A DNA stretch of 64,000 nt from contig NZ_CP192507.1 of assembly GCF_050613145.1 (NCBI RefSeq), forward strand, positions 2,666,001-2,730,000. The letters are read 5' to 3'. Shown here piece after piece: positions 7,235-15,578 of the stretch; the first letter of the stretch is position 1, and each line of letters opens with the position of its first letter. The stretch is from Lysinibacillus_B sp050613145. Lineage in GTDB: Bacteria > Bacillota > Bacilli > Bacillales_A > Planococcaceae. Below the pieces are notes generated by a model that worked only from the letters and a program-made list of their open reading frames with translations, was not told the origin of the DNA and did not search any database. The translations under genes and the position numbers were made by a program.

Positions 7235-8449
7235 TTATTTGATAAAGCGAATAAATCTCTTCTTGCCAATCTTCATCACTTCATTATTGATTAATACACG
7301 GTCTAAATCATCTTCACTGATTTTTTCTTTATCAATTTGGACACCGCTTTGTTTCATTAGGCGGATAAATTCACTTTTACTTTTCACCATGCCCATTCGA
7401 ACGAGCTGTGGAATGATATGCTGAATAGTTTCTGCCCCTATTTCAATTAGCAACTGTGGAATCTGTTCAGGAGTATCCTTTTGCTCAAATGCTGTTTTGT
7501 AGTAAGCAATTGCTTTTTCTGTTTCTGCTTCACTATGGTATAGATTTGTAATGATTTTTGCTAATTCAAATTTAATATCTCTTGGGTTTTTACCTTGCTC
7601 CAGTAATAATTTCATTTTTTCAATTTCATCGAGATGTTCGTCTGTCGCCAGTTCGAAGTATTTAATGATTAGTGTGTCTGGCACCTCCATCACTTTTTTA
7701 AACATCACTTCTGCTGACTCCTGTACGCCAATGTAATTCCCAAGACTTTTACTCATTTTTTCAACACCATCTAATCCTTCAAGTAGTGGCATAAAAATGG
7801 CGACTTGCTTTTCTAGCCCCCATGTTTTTTGAAGTGTACGGCCCATTAAAATATTAAATGTTTGATCTGTTCCTCCAAGTTCAATATCTGCTTTTATTTC
7901 AACTGAATCATATGCTTGCATTAGCGGGTAGAAAAATTCATGAAGACCAATTAGCACTTGATGATTGTAGCGTTTTTGAAAATCATCCCGTTCTAAAATA
8001 CGCGCAACAGATGTAGTACTAGCTAATTTAATTACTTCTTCAAATGTAAGTTTCGATAGCCATTCACTATTAAATCTGATCGTTGTTTTTTCCTTATCTA
8101 AAATTTTAAAAAGTTGCTCACAGTATGTTAGCGCATTCGCTTTTACTTGTTCATCAGTTAATGCCACCCGACCTTTTGCTTTTCCAGTCGGATCGCCAAT
8201 ACGCCCTGTGAAATCCCCTATGATAATGATAACTTGATGCCCTAAATCTTGCATTTGCTTCATTTTTCTCAGTACGACTGCATGCCCTAAATGTAGGTCG
8301 GGGGCAGATGGATCTAATCCTAATTTAATCGTGAGAGGCTTTTTCAACGCATACGACTTTTCGAGCTTAGCAAGTAGATCGTTTTCATCCACCACTTGCT
8401 GTACACCTTTCATAATGATTTTTATCTGTTTATTCGGGTGAACTAACAT
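7235..8449 (-). CDS. tyrS: Tyrosine--tRNA ligase
   Basis: 404 residues; charges tRNA-Tyr with tyrosine in the cytoplasm. Class I signatures are visible: the HIGH-type motif HLGH near residue 54 (LGLDPSAPDLHLGHAVVLRK), the tyrosine/adenylate region GDFTGRIGDPTGK, and KMSKSLGN near 235. The C-terminal S4-like RNA-binding domain covers about 340-404. Length and motifs fit the second bacterial TyrRS type (TyrZ-like). The ATG follows AAGGAGATG. A T-box leader with a Tyr specifier lies upstream, so expression should respond to uncharged tRNA-Tyr. Confidence 0.96.
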   Translation of the reverse strand: MLVHPNKQIKIIMKGVQQVVDENDLLAKLEKSYALKKPLTIKLGLDPSAPDLHLGHAVVLRKMKQMQDLGHQVIIIIGDFTGRIGDPTGKAKGRVALTDEQVKANALTYCEQLFKILDKEKTTIRFNSEWLSKLTFEEVIKLASTTSVARILERDDFQKRYNHQVLIGLHEFFYPLMQAYDSVEIKADIELGGTDQTFNILMGRTLQKTWGLEKQVAIFMPLLEGLDGVEKMSKSLGNYIGVQESAEVMFKKVMEVPDTLIIKYFELATDEHLDEIEKMKLLLEQGKNPRDIKFELAKIITNLYHSEAETEKAIAYYKTAFEQKDTPEQIPQLLIEIGAETIQHIIPQLVRMGMVKSKSEFIRLMKQSGVQIDKEKISEDDLDRVLINNEVMKIGKKRFIRFIK

Positions 8450-8506
8450 ACTTCACATCTCCTTGAAATATTATTTCTAATATTTGCAAGCTCTATAAGA
8501 AACAAA

Positions 8507-8834
8507 GATAAAAAAACGCCCTTTTGGATTCACCAAAAGGACGATTTCACTCGTGTTACCACCTTAAATTCACAAGTAACTTACATTACTTGCCTTAAAA
8601 GTACGGTCTATTAGACGATACTTGTGCACATGATGACGGGTGCTGACCGTCGTAGCCTACTAGGGAAAAACCATTCGGTACGCAGCTCCAAGATGTATTC
8701 ACAATCGTTCAACATGCGCCTCTCATCAACCGGCAACTTTCTGAATGTCTACGTGACTGCTACTCTTTCTTATCATAGCCTTTGTTCTTATACTCCGAAT
8801 TGTATTCATACAATTCTTCGTTATGCAGATATTA
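8507..8834 (-). promoter_or_regulatory. T-box riboswitch of tyrS
   Basis: Minus-strand leader of about 325 nt. The conserved T-box sequence appears as AAGGTGGTAACACG (8547-8568 region), followed by a terminator stem (CGTCCTTTTGG / CCAAAAGGGCG then T run). The Stem I motif (AGAAAGTTGCCGGTTGATGAGAG) is approximately at 8715-8740. A tyrosine codon UAC at 8695-8697, in GAATACATC, is the likely specifier. Uncharged tRNA-Tyr would stabilise the antiterminator and raise tyrS expression. Confidence 0.9.
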
Positions 8835-8840
8835 CATTTC

Positions 8841-8868
8841 ATTGTAGCGAATCTTTTCTAGTTGTCAA
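8841..8868 (-). promoter_or_regulatory. SigmaA promoter of tyrS
   Basis: TTGACA (8868-8863), 16-bp spacer, TACAAT (8846-8841) on the minus strand, directly upstream of the T-box leader. Confidence 0.8.
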
Positions 8869-8954
8869 TCAATTCTTTCTCTCTATTATGAGAACTACTA
8901 GCTTTATAGTTCCTATTCTAGATACTGAACGTTAAAATAATACAATATATCATG

Positions 8955-9108
8955 CATGTTGATTTCCGCTATGGCTGACTCGCTTTCCGCAGGCACGGCT
9001 TCAACTAATTTATTTCGGCTATTGCCGAAATAAATGGATTTTCAGCTCATGCTGTTCCTGCAGGAGTCGAGTCGCCTCCGCTCCAATCAACGAGCAAGCA
9101 CCTTTTAT
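8955..9108 (-). repeat. Intergenic repeat family A, copy 2 (shorter)
   Basis: Opposite orientation to copies 1 and 3. It aligns with the reverse complement of copy 1 through GTTGATTTCCGCT, CTCGCTTTCCGCAGGCA, TTCAGCTCATGC and CCGCTCCAATCAAC, but the central ~60 bp is shortened and replaced by a small ATTTCGGC/GCCGAAAT hairpin. It lies in the 380-bp gap between the tyrS promoter and the acyl-CoA dehydrogenase 3' end; the rest of that gap shows nothing further. Confidence 0.75.
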
Positions 9109-9213
9109 CAACCATTCCACTAAAAAATCGCGCTAATTACATACCAATATTTGTATAATTAACACATCTGATAATATATTAAGTTAGTGCAGTGTTGATG
9201 AACCATTATGACA

Positions 9214-10443
9214 TTAGTTCTTTACAAATACTTGGCGACTTTGTTGTTCGCGAACTTCTAGTTTTGCAATGTCTCGTAAATGTACTTGGTCTGGTCCATC
9301 AACAATGCGCAGGGTACGGGCATTGGCATAATGCTCTGCCAATACTGTATCTTGAGAAACACCTGCACCACCAAATAGTTGAATAGCTCGGTCGATCACA
9401 GACAGACATGTTCTTGGTGCGACGATTTTTGCCATCGCAATCTCTTTTCGAGCGGCTTTTGCTCCAGCAATATCCATCTTATGAGCAGCGTTTAATGTAA
9501 TTAGTCGCGCCTGTTCAATTTCGATTCGGCTTTCAGCAATTTGCTCACGCAACACATCTTTGTCAATTAGTTTTGTGCCAAATGCTTCTCGTTCATCCGC
9601 GCGCTCAATCATTAAATCTAATGCACGTTCTGCCGCACCGATTGCTCTCATACAGTGGTGAATACGTCCAGGTCCCAGTCTTCCTTGCGCAATTTCAAAG
9701 CCCTTCCCTTCACCAACAAGCATATTTTCTACAGGTACACGCACATTGTTGTAATGAATTTCCGCATGTCCATTTGGTGCATGATCATAGCCAAATACCG
9801 AAAGTGGACGTATAATCTCTACGCCTGGTGTGTCAAATGGTACTAAAATCATCGATTGTTGGCTGTGTGTAGGCGCATTTGGGTTTGTTTTCCCCATAAC
9901 AATCGCAATTTTTACACGTGGGTCCATTGCCCCTGTTGTCCACCATTTGCGTGCATTGATGACATATTCATCACCATCACGTACGATACTGCCTTGAATA
10001 TTTGTAGCATCGGATGAAGCGACTGCAGGCTCAGTCATTGAAAAAACAGAGCGAATTTCTCCTGCTAAAAGTGGCTTTAACCATTTCTCTTTTTGTTCTT
10101 CTGTACCATATAGATGGAGTACTTCCATATTCCCTGTATCCGGTGCATTACAATTGAATACTTCCGGTGCGATGAGTGAACGCCCCATAATTTCACATAA
10201 AAATGCATATTCATAGTTCGTTAAGCCAGCCCCGTGCGCTTCATTTGGGAAAAATAAATTCCATAACCCTTGTGCTTTTGCCTTCTCTTTTAATTCTTCA
10301 ATAATCGGCATAATTGTCCAACGCGAGGTAGCTTTTTCTAGTTGTTGCTCATACACTGCTTCATTTGGATAAATATGCTCATCCATAAATAGTAGTAACT
10401 TCTCACGTAACTCTTTCACTTTCTCTGATAATTCAATCATCAT
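9214..10443 (-). CDS. Acyl-CoA dehydrogenase, ACAD11-like
   Basis: 409 residues; FAD-dependent acyl-CoA dehydrogenase family. The N-terminal helical domain (about 1-130), the FAD-binding beta domain with FSMTEPAVASSDATNI and the C-terminal helical domain are all present. The stretch EIAQGRLGPGRIHHCMRAIG and the region IQLFGGAGVSQD are close to the C-terminal half of human ACAD11. In that family a kinase domain first phosphorylates a 4-hydroxyacyl-CoA and the dehydrogenase fold then removes the phosphate; here the matching kinase is encoded separately at 14149-15186. ATG at 10443 has AAAGGGG in front. It is divergent from the operon on the other strand. Confidence 0.9.
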   Translation of the reverse strand: MMIELSEKVKELREKLLLFMDEHIYPNEAVYEQQLEKATSRWTIMPIIEELKEKAKAQGLWNLFFPNEAHGAGLTNYEYAFLCEIMGRSLIAPEVFNCNAPDTGNMEVLHLYGTEEQKEKWLKPLLAGEIRSVFSMTEPAVASSDATNIQGSIVRDGDEYVINARKWWTTGAMDPRVKIAIVMGKTNPNAPTHSQQSMILVPFDTPGVEIIRPLSVFGYDHAPNGHAEIHYNNVRVPVENMLVGEGKGFEIAQGRLGPGRIHHCMRAIGAAERALDLMIERADEREAFGTKLIDKDVLREQIAESRIEIEQARLITLNAAHKMDIAGAKAARKEIAMAKIVAPRTCLSVIDRAIQLFGGAGVSQDTVLAEHYANARTLRIVDGPDQVHLRDIAKLEVREQQSRQVFVKN

Positions 10444-10581
10444 ACTATACACCCCTTTTTATTTTATACAAAACTCTCTTACTATGAACTTTACTACGCA
10501 CTAATTTAATATATGAAAAATCAATAATTTTTATTCTTTTAGTAATTTATTAAAGACTTTAATTATATATTTCAGTAATGG

Positions 10582-10678
10582 TTCTTCACCTAAATGTGTA
10601 CTTGACCGCATATTTCGTTACGGGCGGATGCTTTCCGCTGGAGTCACCGCCCTTCACTCCATGTACTTTTAAAGTACT
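10582..10678 (+). repeat. Intergenic repeat family B, copy 1
   Basis: Shares a nearly identical ~38-bp block with 58299-58340 (TCTTCACC, then AAATGTGTACTT, ACCGCA, ATTTCGTTACG, differing at three positions), followed in both by a diverged GCTTTCC segment. It lies in the divergent promoter region between the dehydrogenase and the lactonase genes. Confidence 0.7.
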
Positions 10679-10700
10679 ATCTTTTTTTATCAAGAACATA

Positions 10701-10729
10701 TTTTGATGTTGAACCTCAGTAGTTATACT
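10701..10729 (+). promoter_or_regulatory. Candidate promoter of the lactonase operon
   Basis: TTTTGA (10701), 17-bp spacer and TATACT (10724) lie about 25 bp upstream of the lactonase start. The -35 match is weak. Confidence 0.4.
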
Positions 10730-10754
10730 AAATTATTTTTAGGGGGCGTTTCAT

Positions 10755-11732
10755 TTGAGTAAGCTTGTGAATACCGTATTAGGGCCAGTCGCTGCAGCGG
10801 ATTTAGGGAAAACATTAATGCATGAGCACTTTTTCTTCGGATATCCAGGGTTTGATGGTAATCCTGCCTATAAAAAGTCGTTTGATGAGCTTGTGACAGA
10901 AGGTATTGAAATTGCGAATCGTGCGAAAAAACACGGCGTACAAACAATTGTCGATGCAACACCAAGTGATTGCGGACGAAATCCTGAAGCATTAGCCGAA
11001 GTATCCCGTCAAACAGGTGTCCATATTATTTGTTCAACTGGCTATTATTACGAAGGTGAAGGAGCACCAGCGTACTTCAAATTTAAAGCAGCTCTTGGAA
11101 CGGCAGAAGATGAGCTATATGAAATGTTTACAAATGAACTTGAAAACGGCATTGGCGATTCAGGTATTAAGCCTGGCGTCATTAAGCTTGGGACAAGTAA
11201 AGATGTCATTACGCCTTATGAACAAATGTTCTTTACAGTAGCGGCTCGCGTACAACAAGAACAAGATATTCCCATCATTACGCATACACAAGAAGGGACA
11301 ATGGGGCCTGAACAAGCAGAATTACTTGTCTCGCTAGGGGCTAATCCAAAGAAAATTGTCATCGGTCATATGGACGGCAATACAGATATTCGCTATCAGC
11401 TAGAAACGCTAAAGCACGGGGTTTATGTTGGCTTTGACCGCTTAGGCATTCAAGGTTTTGTAGGAGCACCTATGGATAAAGATCGAATTTTAGTGCTATC
11501 AGGTCTTATTAATAGTGGCTATGCAAATCAACTGACATTATCACATGACACAGTCAATGTGTGGTTAGGCGCACCAACTGTATTCCCTCCTGCCTTAGCA
11601 GAGTTAGTGAAAGATTGGGATATTGAGCACCTATTCAATAACATCATCCCGCAATTAAAAGAATGTGGTGTTCGAGCTGAGCAATTTGACCAAATTCTGA
11701 TCGATAATCCAAGAAACATCTTTACTAGCTAA
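10755..11732 (+). CDS. Phosphotriesterase-family lactonase/hydrolase
   Basis: 325 residues, the usual length for phosphotriesterase-like lactonases of the amidohydrolase superfamily. Binuclear metal ligands can be read off: HEH near residue 24, the probably carboxylated Lys in GVIKLGTS near 147, THTQEGT near 180, GHMDGNTD near 209 and SHDTV near 270. Members typically hydrolyse gamma/delta-lactones or acyl-homoserine lactones in the cytoplasm. Start is a TTG after AGGGGGC. It is first in an operon with a CoA ligase, so a role in opening lactones to hydroxy acids is inferred. Confidence 0.85.
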   Translation: MSKLVNTVLGPVAAADLGKTLMHEHFFFGYPGFDGNPAYKKSFDELVTEGIEIANRAKKHGVQTIVDATPSDCGRNPEALAEVSRQTGVHIICSTGYYYEGEGAPAYFKFKAALGTAEDELYEMFTNELENGIGDSGIKPGVIKLGTSKDVITPYEQMFFTVAARVQQEQDIPIITHTQEGTMGPEQAELLVSLGANPKKIVIGHMDGNTDIRYQLETLKHGVYVGFDRLGIQGFVGAPMDKDRILVLSGLINSGYANQLTLSHDTVNVWLGAPTVFPPALAELVKDWDIEHLFNNIIPQLKECGVRAEQFDQILIDNPRNIFTS

Positions 11733-11746
11733 AGGAGGGATGTGTC

Positions 11747-13345
11747 ATGAAATTCATTCCAGAAATTGAATCCGTTACGCTATTTGGGCGAGATCATGTA
11801 AGCGTTTTTACACATCGCCCACAGTCCTTTCGTGAAATTATAGAAGAGGTTGTTTCTACCTTTTCATCTAAAGAAGCCATTATTTATCAAAATCTTTGTT
11901 GGACTTACAAGCAATTAGATGATATCTCATCAACGATTGCTTACAACTTACAACAGCAGTTTGATATTCAAAAAGGAGATCGGGTCTTCTCCCTTCTTGG
12001 TAATATCCCTGCTTTCGCTGCACTCACAATCGCTTGCTTAAAAATCGGGGCCATTATGGTACCTGTAAATACAAAACTAAAAGCACAGGAATTATCCTAT
12101 ATTTTGACACATTCTAAGCCGAAAGCTGTTATTGCGGAAGCGGATTTAACGGAAACTGTGGAAAAAATACCGCTTATCGATGCAGAAGCACTACTTTATT
12201 TGCAAAATATTATCTACATTGACGCTGATGCACCTGAAGCTGGCTTATCTTCGCTGCTCGAATATCAAGGTGAATATGTAGTACATGAAATCGCTGAAAC
12301 GGACGGTGCATTTTTATGCTATACATCAGGGACAACCGGGGTACCAAAAGGAGCTTTAATCAGTCACATTAATATTATTCATACCGTTATGCACTACCAC
12401 TATCATTTAGGTTCAGATGACCATAGTCGGACTCTCGTTGCTGTACCGCTATTTCATATTACAGGCTTAGCTGCGCAGTTTTTACACATGGTCTATGTGG
12501 GCGGGGCAACGGTCATTTTACGTCAATATCAAAACGAAGAATATATTCGCCATATCGTACAGCACGAGGTGAATTTTGTCATTAATGTACCTACAATCTT
12601 TTTAATGATGGGGACAAGCCCTTTATTAAAGGAACAAAACTTAGATTTTGTGAAAGTAGTAGGTTACGGTGGCTCGCCTATTTACCGCCAAACGTTAGAA
12701 CAATTAAAAACGATTTTTACTCATGCTGCATTCCACAATGTGTATGGTGCGACGGAAACCACTTCACCAACGACCGTAGCCCCTGCGGATTTATCAATGG
12801 CAAAAGCATCCGCTGTTGGTTTCCCTGTAAAAAATGCACAAGTAAAAATCATGGATACGGAAGGACGAGAAGTAGGTGTCCATGAAGTTGGACAGCTATG
12901 GATTAAAGGGCCTATGGTAATTGGGGAATATTGGGACAATGAAACAGCAAATGCAACCTCCTTCCAAGATGGATTTTGGCTGTCTGGAGATATGGCAAAA
13001 AGAGATGAAGAAGGGCTTATTTATATATTAGACCGCATGAAAGATATGATTAATCGTGGGGGTGAAAAAATCTTCTCGATTGAAGTGGAAGATGTGTTGA
13101 AAGGACACCCAAACGTAGTCGAAGCGGCTGTTATCCCCTACCCTGATGCCATTTACGGAGAAAAGGTAAAGGCGATTATTGTATCGAACGATTTCAATTC
13201 ATCGAATATAGCTGAATTGCAGCAATACTGTGATGAACGTTTAGCTAAATTTAAAATTCCTGAGCGCTTCGAATTTGTTCACGAACTACCTAAAACGGCA
13301 TCAGGAAAAATTTTAAAACACGAATTAAAGGCGCAGTTTGGTTAG
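11747..13345 (+). CDS. Acyl-CoA synthetase (AMP-forming)
   Basis: 532 residues, ANL superfamily. The phosphate-binding loop YTSGTTGVPKGA is near residue 204, followed by NVYGATETTS near 330, the adenylate motif SGDMAKRDEEGL near 410, and the C-terminal lysine motif PKTASGKILKHEL near 515. It makes an acyl-CoA from a free carboxylic acid, ATP and CoA. It starts 14 bp after the lactonase with AAAGGAGGG. In this operon the substrate is plausibly a 4-hydroxy acid (as for LvaE of the Pseudomonas levulinate pathway), but the sequence alone does not fix chain length. Confidence 0.9.
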   Translation: MKFIPEIESVTLFGRDHVSVFTHRPQSFREIIEEVVSTFSSKEAIIYQNLCWTYKQLDDISSTIAYNLQQQFDIQKGDRVFSLLGNIPAFAALTIACLKIGAIMVPVNTKLKAQELSYILTHSKPKAVIAEADLTETVEKIPLIDAEALLYLQNIIYIDADAPEAGLSSLLEYQGEYVVHEIAETDGAFLCYTSGTTGVPKGALISHINIIHTVMHYHYHLGSDDHSRTLVAVPLFHITGLAAQFLHMVYVGGATVILRQYQNEEYIRHIVQHEVNFVINVPTIFLMMGTSPLLKEQNLDFVKVVGYGGSPIYRQTLEQLKTIFTHAAFHNVYGATETTSPTTVAPADLSMAKASAVGFPVKNAQVKIMDTEGREVGVHEVGQLWIKGPMVIGEYWDNETANATSFQDGFWLSGDMAKRDEEGLIYILDRMKDMINRGGEKIFSIEVEDVLKGHPNVVEAAVIPYPDAIYGEKVKAIIVSNDFNSSNIAELQQYCDERLAKFKIPERFEFVHELPKTASGKILKHELKAQFG

Positions 13346-13414
13346 TGCACAGTAACAAATGTTTTGTATTGGGGGAAACAGCTTTCTTATGTTGAATATA
13401 AAGGACGGATACTG

Positions 13415-14152
13415 ATGAGAAAGATACATGTTATTTTTAATAAAGAATTAGTTGAACCTAGCCGTCTCATTCAATGCAGTGCAGTTGTAGTAGATGTATT
13501 TTTAGCGACGACAACCATTACTACGCTGTTGGCACACGACATTGCACCTGTATTAGCTGTCGAAAATGCAGAAATCGCACAGCAATTAAGTGAAAATTTG
13601 ACGGAACCTGTACTGCTGATTGGGGAGTCTGCCGGATTGGCTATTGACAACTTTATGTACCCAGATCCTACACTCATTACTACTCAACTTGGACGAACAC
13701 AAGCCATTATTTGTTCAACTAACGGTACGCGGGCGATTCAAAAAGCAAAATATGCCGCGCAACTTTATATCTCTTCCTTAGCAAACGGCCATGCTATCGC
13801 AAAAGCACTCCATGAGGAAGAAACAGAGCGTTCCATCGTCATTATCGCTTCCGGCAATAACGGACGATTTTCACTAGAAGATTGTGTAGGTGCTGGTCAA
13901 ATTATCTCGTACCTTCTTCAATTAGGAAATTATGAACTATCCGACGCTGCCTATGCTGCGTGCTCTTTATATGCTGGAGTGAAACTTAAGCATTTCGAAC
14001 CCCTTCTCCATACAGAAACTGTGCAATTATTAAAGCATTTGCAAATGGATGATGCCGTCTCTTTTGTCATTGATACAATTGAATCAACCGATATTGTAGC
14101 AGTATTTGAAGATGAGCAAATTATTACTCGTAGAACGGAGTGGATATCATGA
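13415..14152 (+). CDS. ComB-family 2-phosphosulfolactate phosphatase-like protein
   Basis: 245 residues from an ATG behind AAAGGACGG; an in-frame ATG 17 codons upstream lacks a binding site. Family features are VVVDVFLATTTITTLL near the N-terminus, the loop ICSTNGTRAI in the middle and IASGNNGRFSLEDCVGAGQII. ComB acts in coenzyme M synthesis in archaea, which is not expected here. Homologues in Bacillota are annotated by similarity only. Its place between CoA ligase and kinase, with a 4-base ATGA overlap to the kinase gene, suggests it acts on a phosphorylated or acidic intermediate of the same pathway. Confidence 0.85.
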   Translation: MRKIHVIFNKELVEPSRLIQCSAVVVDVFLATTTITTLLAHDIAPVLAVENAEIAQQLSENLTEPVLLIGESAGLAIDNFMYPDPTLITTQLGRTQAIICSTNGTRAIQKAKYAAQLYISSLANGHAIAKALHEEETERSIVIIASGNNGRFSLEDCVGAGQIISYLLQLGNYELSDAAYAACSLYAGVKLKHFEPLLHTETVQLLKHLQMDDAVSFVIDTIESTDIVAVFEDEQIITRRTEWIS

Positions 14153-15186
14153 CATCAGCTAATACGAAAAATGGATTTATCAATTGGGAAGCGCTTGAAC
14201 ACTTTATTAAAACCTCCCTCCAATTAGATGATGAAAAAATGATTGTAGAACAATTTTCTGAAGGCTATTCTAACTTAACGTTTTTAGTCAAAATCGGGGA
14301 ATGGGAAGGTGTATTACGTCGTCCCCCATATGGTGAAGTACCTAAAAAAGCCCACGATATGAAGCGAGAATATACGATTCTTGAAAAATTGCATCCGCAT
14401 TTTCAATTAGCACCAAAAGCTCTACTTTTCTCTGAAGGCGACGATATGATGGAGAAGCATTTTTATATTATGGAGAAAAAACAAGGAATCGTCGTCGATG
14501 ATAAAATTCCTTTTATTGAAGGAGTTCAATCCATTGAAAAAGAAATATCACAAAGTCTTATTGATACGCTTGTCTCATTACAACAAGTAGACTATCTACA
14601 AGCAGGATTAGATACAATTGGTCGCCCTGAAGGCTTTTTAGAGCGGCAAGTAACAGGCTGGATAAAACGATACGAATTAAGCGCAACAGACCATATCCCA
14701 GCTATAAAAGAAGTGGAAAATTGGCTAATAAAATACATGCCTACTACAACAGAAACGACAATCATTCATAATGATTTCAAATTAAACAATGTCATTTTAG
14801 CAGCAGATGCACCCGTACGTGTGACAGGGGTTTTAGATTGGGAACTAGCGACCATCGGCGACCCTCTTAGTGACTTCGGATCTGCCGTTGCTTATTGGGG
14901 ACAAAAAGAAGACCCCGACTTAGGCATTCATGTTGTGACTAATCAGCCAGGATTTTATTCTCGTCGTGAATTGGTAGAAGCATATGCTACAGCGAGCAAG
15001 CGAGATGTAAGTAACATGCATTATTATTTAAGTTTTGGATTTTATAAATTAGCTGTTATTTTACAGCAAATTTATTATCGTTGGAGAAATGGTTCTTTAA
15101 AGGATGATCGTTTCACCCATTTAAATACTGCTGTTGCTAATTTAATTGAAATGGCCTATTTAGCAAAAGAAAGACAAGTTTTATAA
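14149..15186 (+). CDS. APH-fold phosphotransferase, ACAD11 kinase-domain-like
   Basis: 345 residues, aminoglycoside phosphotransferase/choline kinase fold. The N-lobe EGYSNLTFLVKIG and VLRRPPYGEVPKKAHDMKRE match the kinase domain of ACAD10/11. The catalytic loop IIHNDFKLNNVI is near residue 200 and the metal-binding motif VLDWELATIGDPLSDF near 226. Homologues such as LvaA phosphorylate the 4-hydroxyl of 4-hydroxyacyl-CoA. The ATG overlaps the previous stop (ATGA). With the ACAD11-like dehydrogenase across the divergent promoter, the two halves of ACAD11 are present as separate genes. Confidence 0.88.
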   Translation: MTSANTKNGFINWEALEHFIKTSLQLDDEKMIVEQFSEGYSNLTFLVKIGEWEGVLRRPPYGEVPKKAHDMKREYTILEKLHPHFQLAPKALLFSEGDDMMEKHFYIMEKKQGIVVDDKIPFIEGVQSIEKEISQSLIDTLVSLQQVDYLQAGLDTIGRPEGFLERQVTGWIKRYELSATDHIPAIKEVENWLIKYMPTTTETTIIHNDFKLNNVILAADAPVRVTGVLDWELATIGDPLSDFGSAVAYWGQKEDPDLGIHVVTNQPGFYSRRELVEAYATASKRDVSNMHYYLSFGFYKLAVILQQIYYRWRNGSLKDDRFTHLNTAVANLIEMAYLAKERQVL

Positions 15187-15194
15187 AAGATGAC

Positions 15195-15257
15195 TGGTAC
15201 GTACCCGGTACTTCCCTGGCACCACGGTGGTACGTACCCGGTACTTCCCCGGCACAA
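15195..15257. repeat. GGTACC-rich palindromic cluster, copy 2
   Basis: Two direct repeats of about 33 bp, each beginning GGTACGTACCCGGTACTTCC and followed by C(T/C)GGCAC. The unit is itself palindrome-rich. Related to 4864-4942 and again between the 3' ends of two convergent genes. Confidence 0.8.
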
Positions 15258-15506
15258 TTATCTCAACCTCTTTTTAATTTGCTTCATTTCATAGGTCAAA
15301 TAATCTAACTGCTTTTTGATCGTCTCAAGATCATTATTACTGTTTACCCTTCTCTGCTCTTCCTCTTCTAATGCCAGTACAGCTGCTATCGTTGCTAATG
15401 ATTCACCGAATATGACAATGGTACTAGCAATAATATCGAGTCTAGCTGCTTGGCTTTCTGCACTAAGGATTTGGTTATTTAAACTAGAGTCTTTATCGTT
15501 TTTCAT
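15258..15506 (-). CDS. Small protein with hydrophobic core and coiled-coil tail
   Basis: 82 residues from an ATG at 15506, preceded by ATGGAGG. A polar N-terminus, a hydrophobic segment (about 23-45: IASTIVIFGESLATIAAVLAL) and a charged helical C-terminus (LETIKKQLDYLTYEMKQIKK) give it the look of a membrane-associated or oligomerising protein. No family is recognised, although holin-like and spore-associated small proteins can look similar. Confidence 0.55.
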   Translation of the reverse strand: MKNDKDSSLNNQILSAESQAARLDIIASTIVIFGESLATIAAVLALEEEEQRRVNSNNDLETIKKQLDYLTYEMKQIKKRLR

Positions 15507-15578
15507 CAGCAAATCCTCCATATCCAAAATAAGACCAACTTAAACACATCATATGCATACAATAAAACTCTGGTGCTG

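Noticed and set aside
8624..8935. 103-codon plus-strand protein
   Set aside because: It is the complement of the tyrS T-box leader and promoter.
9000..9060. Terminator hairpin ATTTCGGC / GCCGAAAT after the acyl-CoA dehydrogenase gene
   Set aside because: It is 150 bp away, has no T-run, and is better explained as the altered centre of repeat A copy 2.
10755..11732. True phosphotriesterase (organophosphate hydrolase)
   Set aside because: The operon with CoA ligase and kinase, and the general behaviour of this family, point to a lactonase or related hydrolase.
15258..15506. Holin or toxin gene
   Set aside because: A hydrophobic segment alone is not enough; no partner antitoxin or lysis gene is present.
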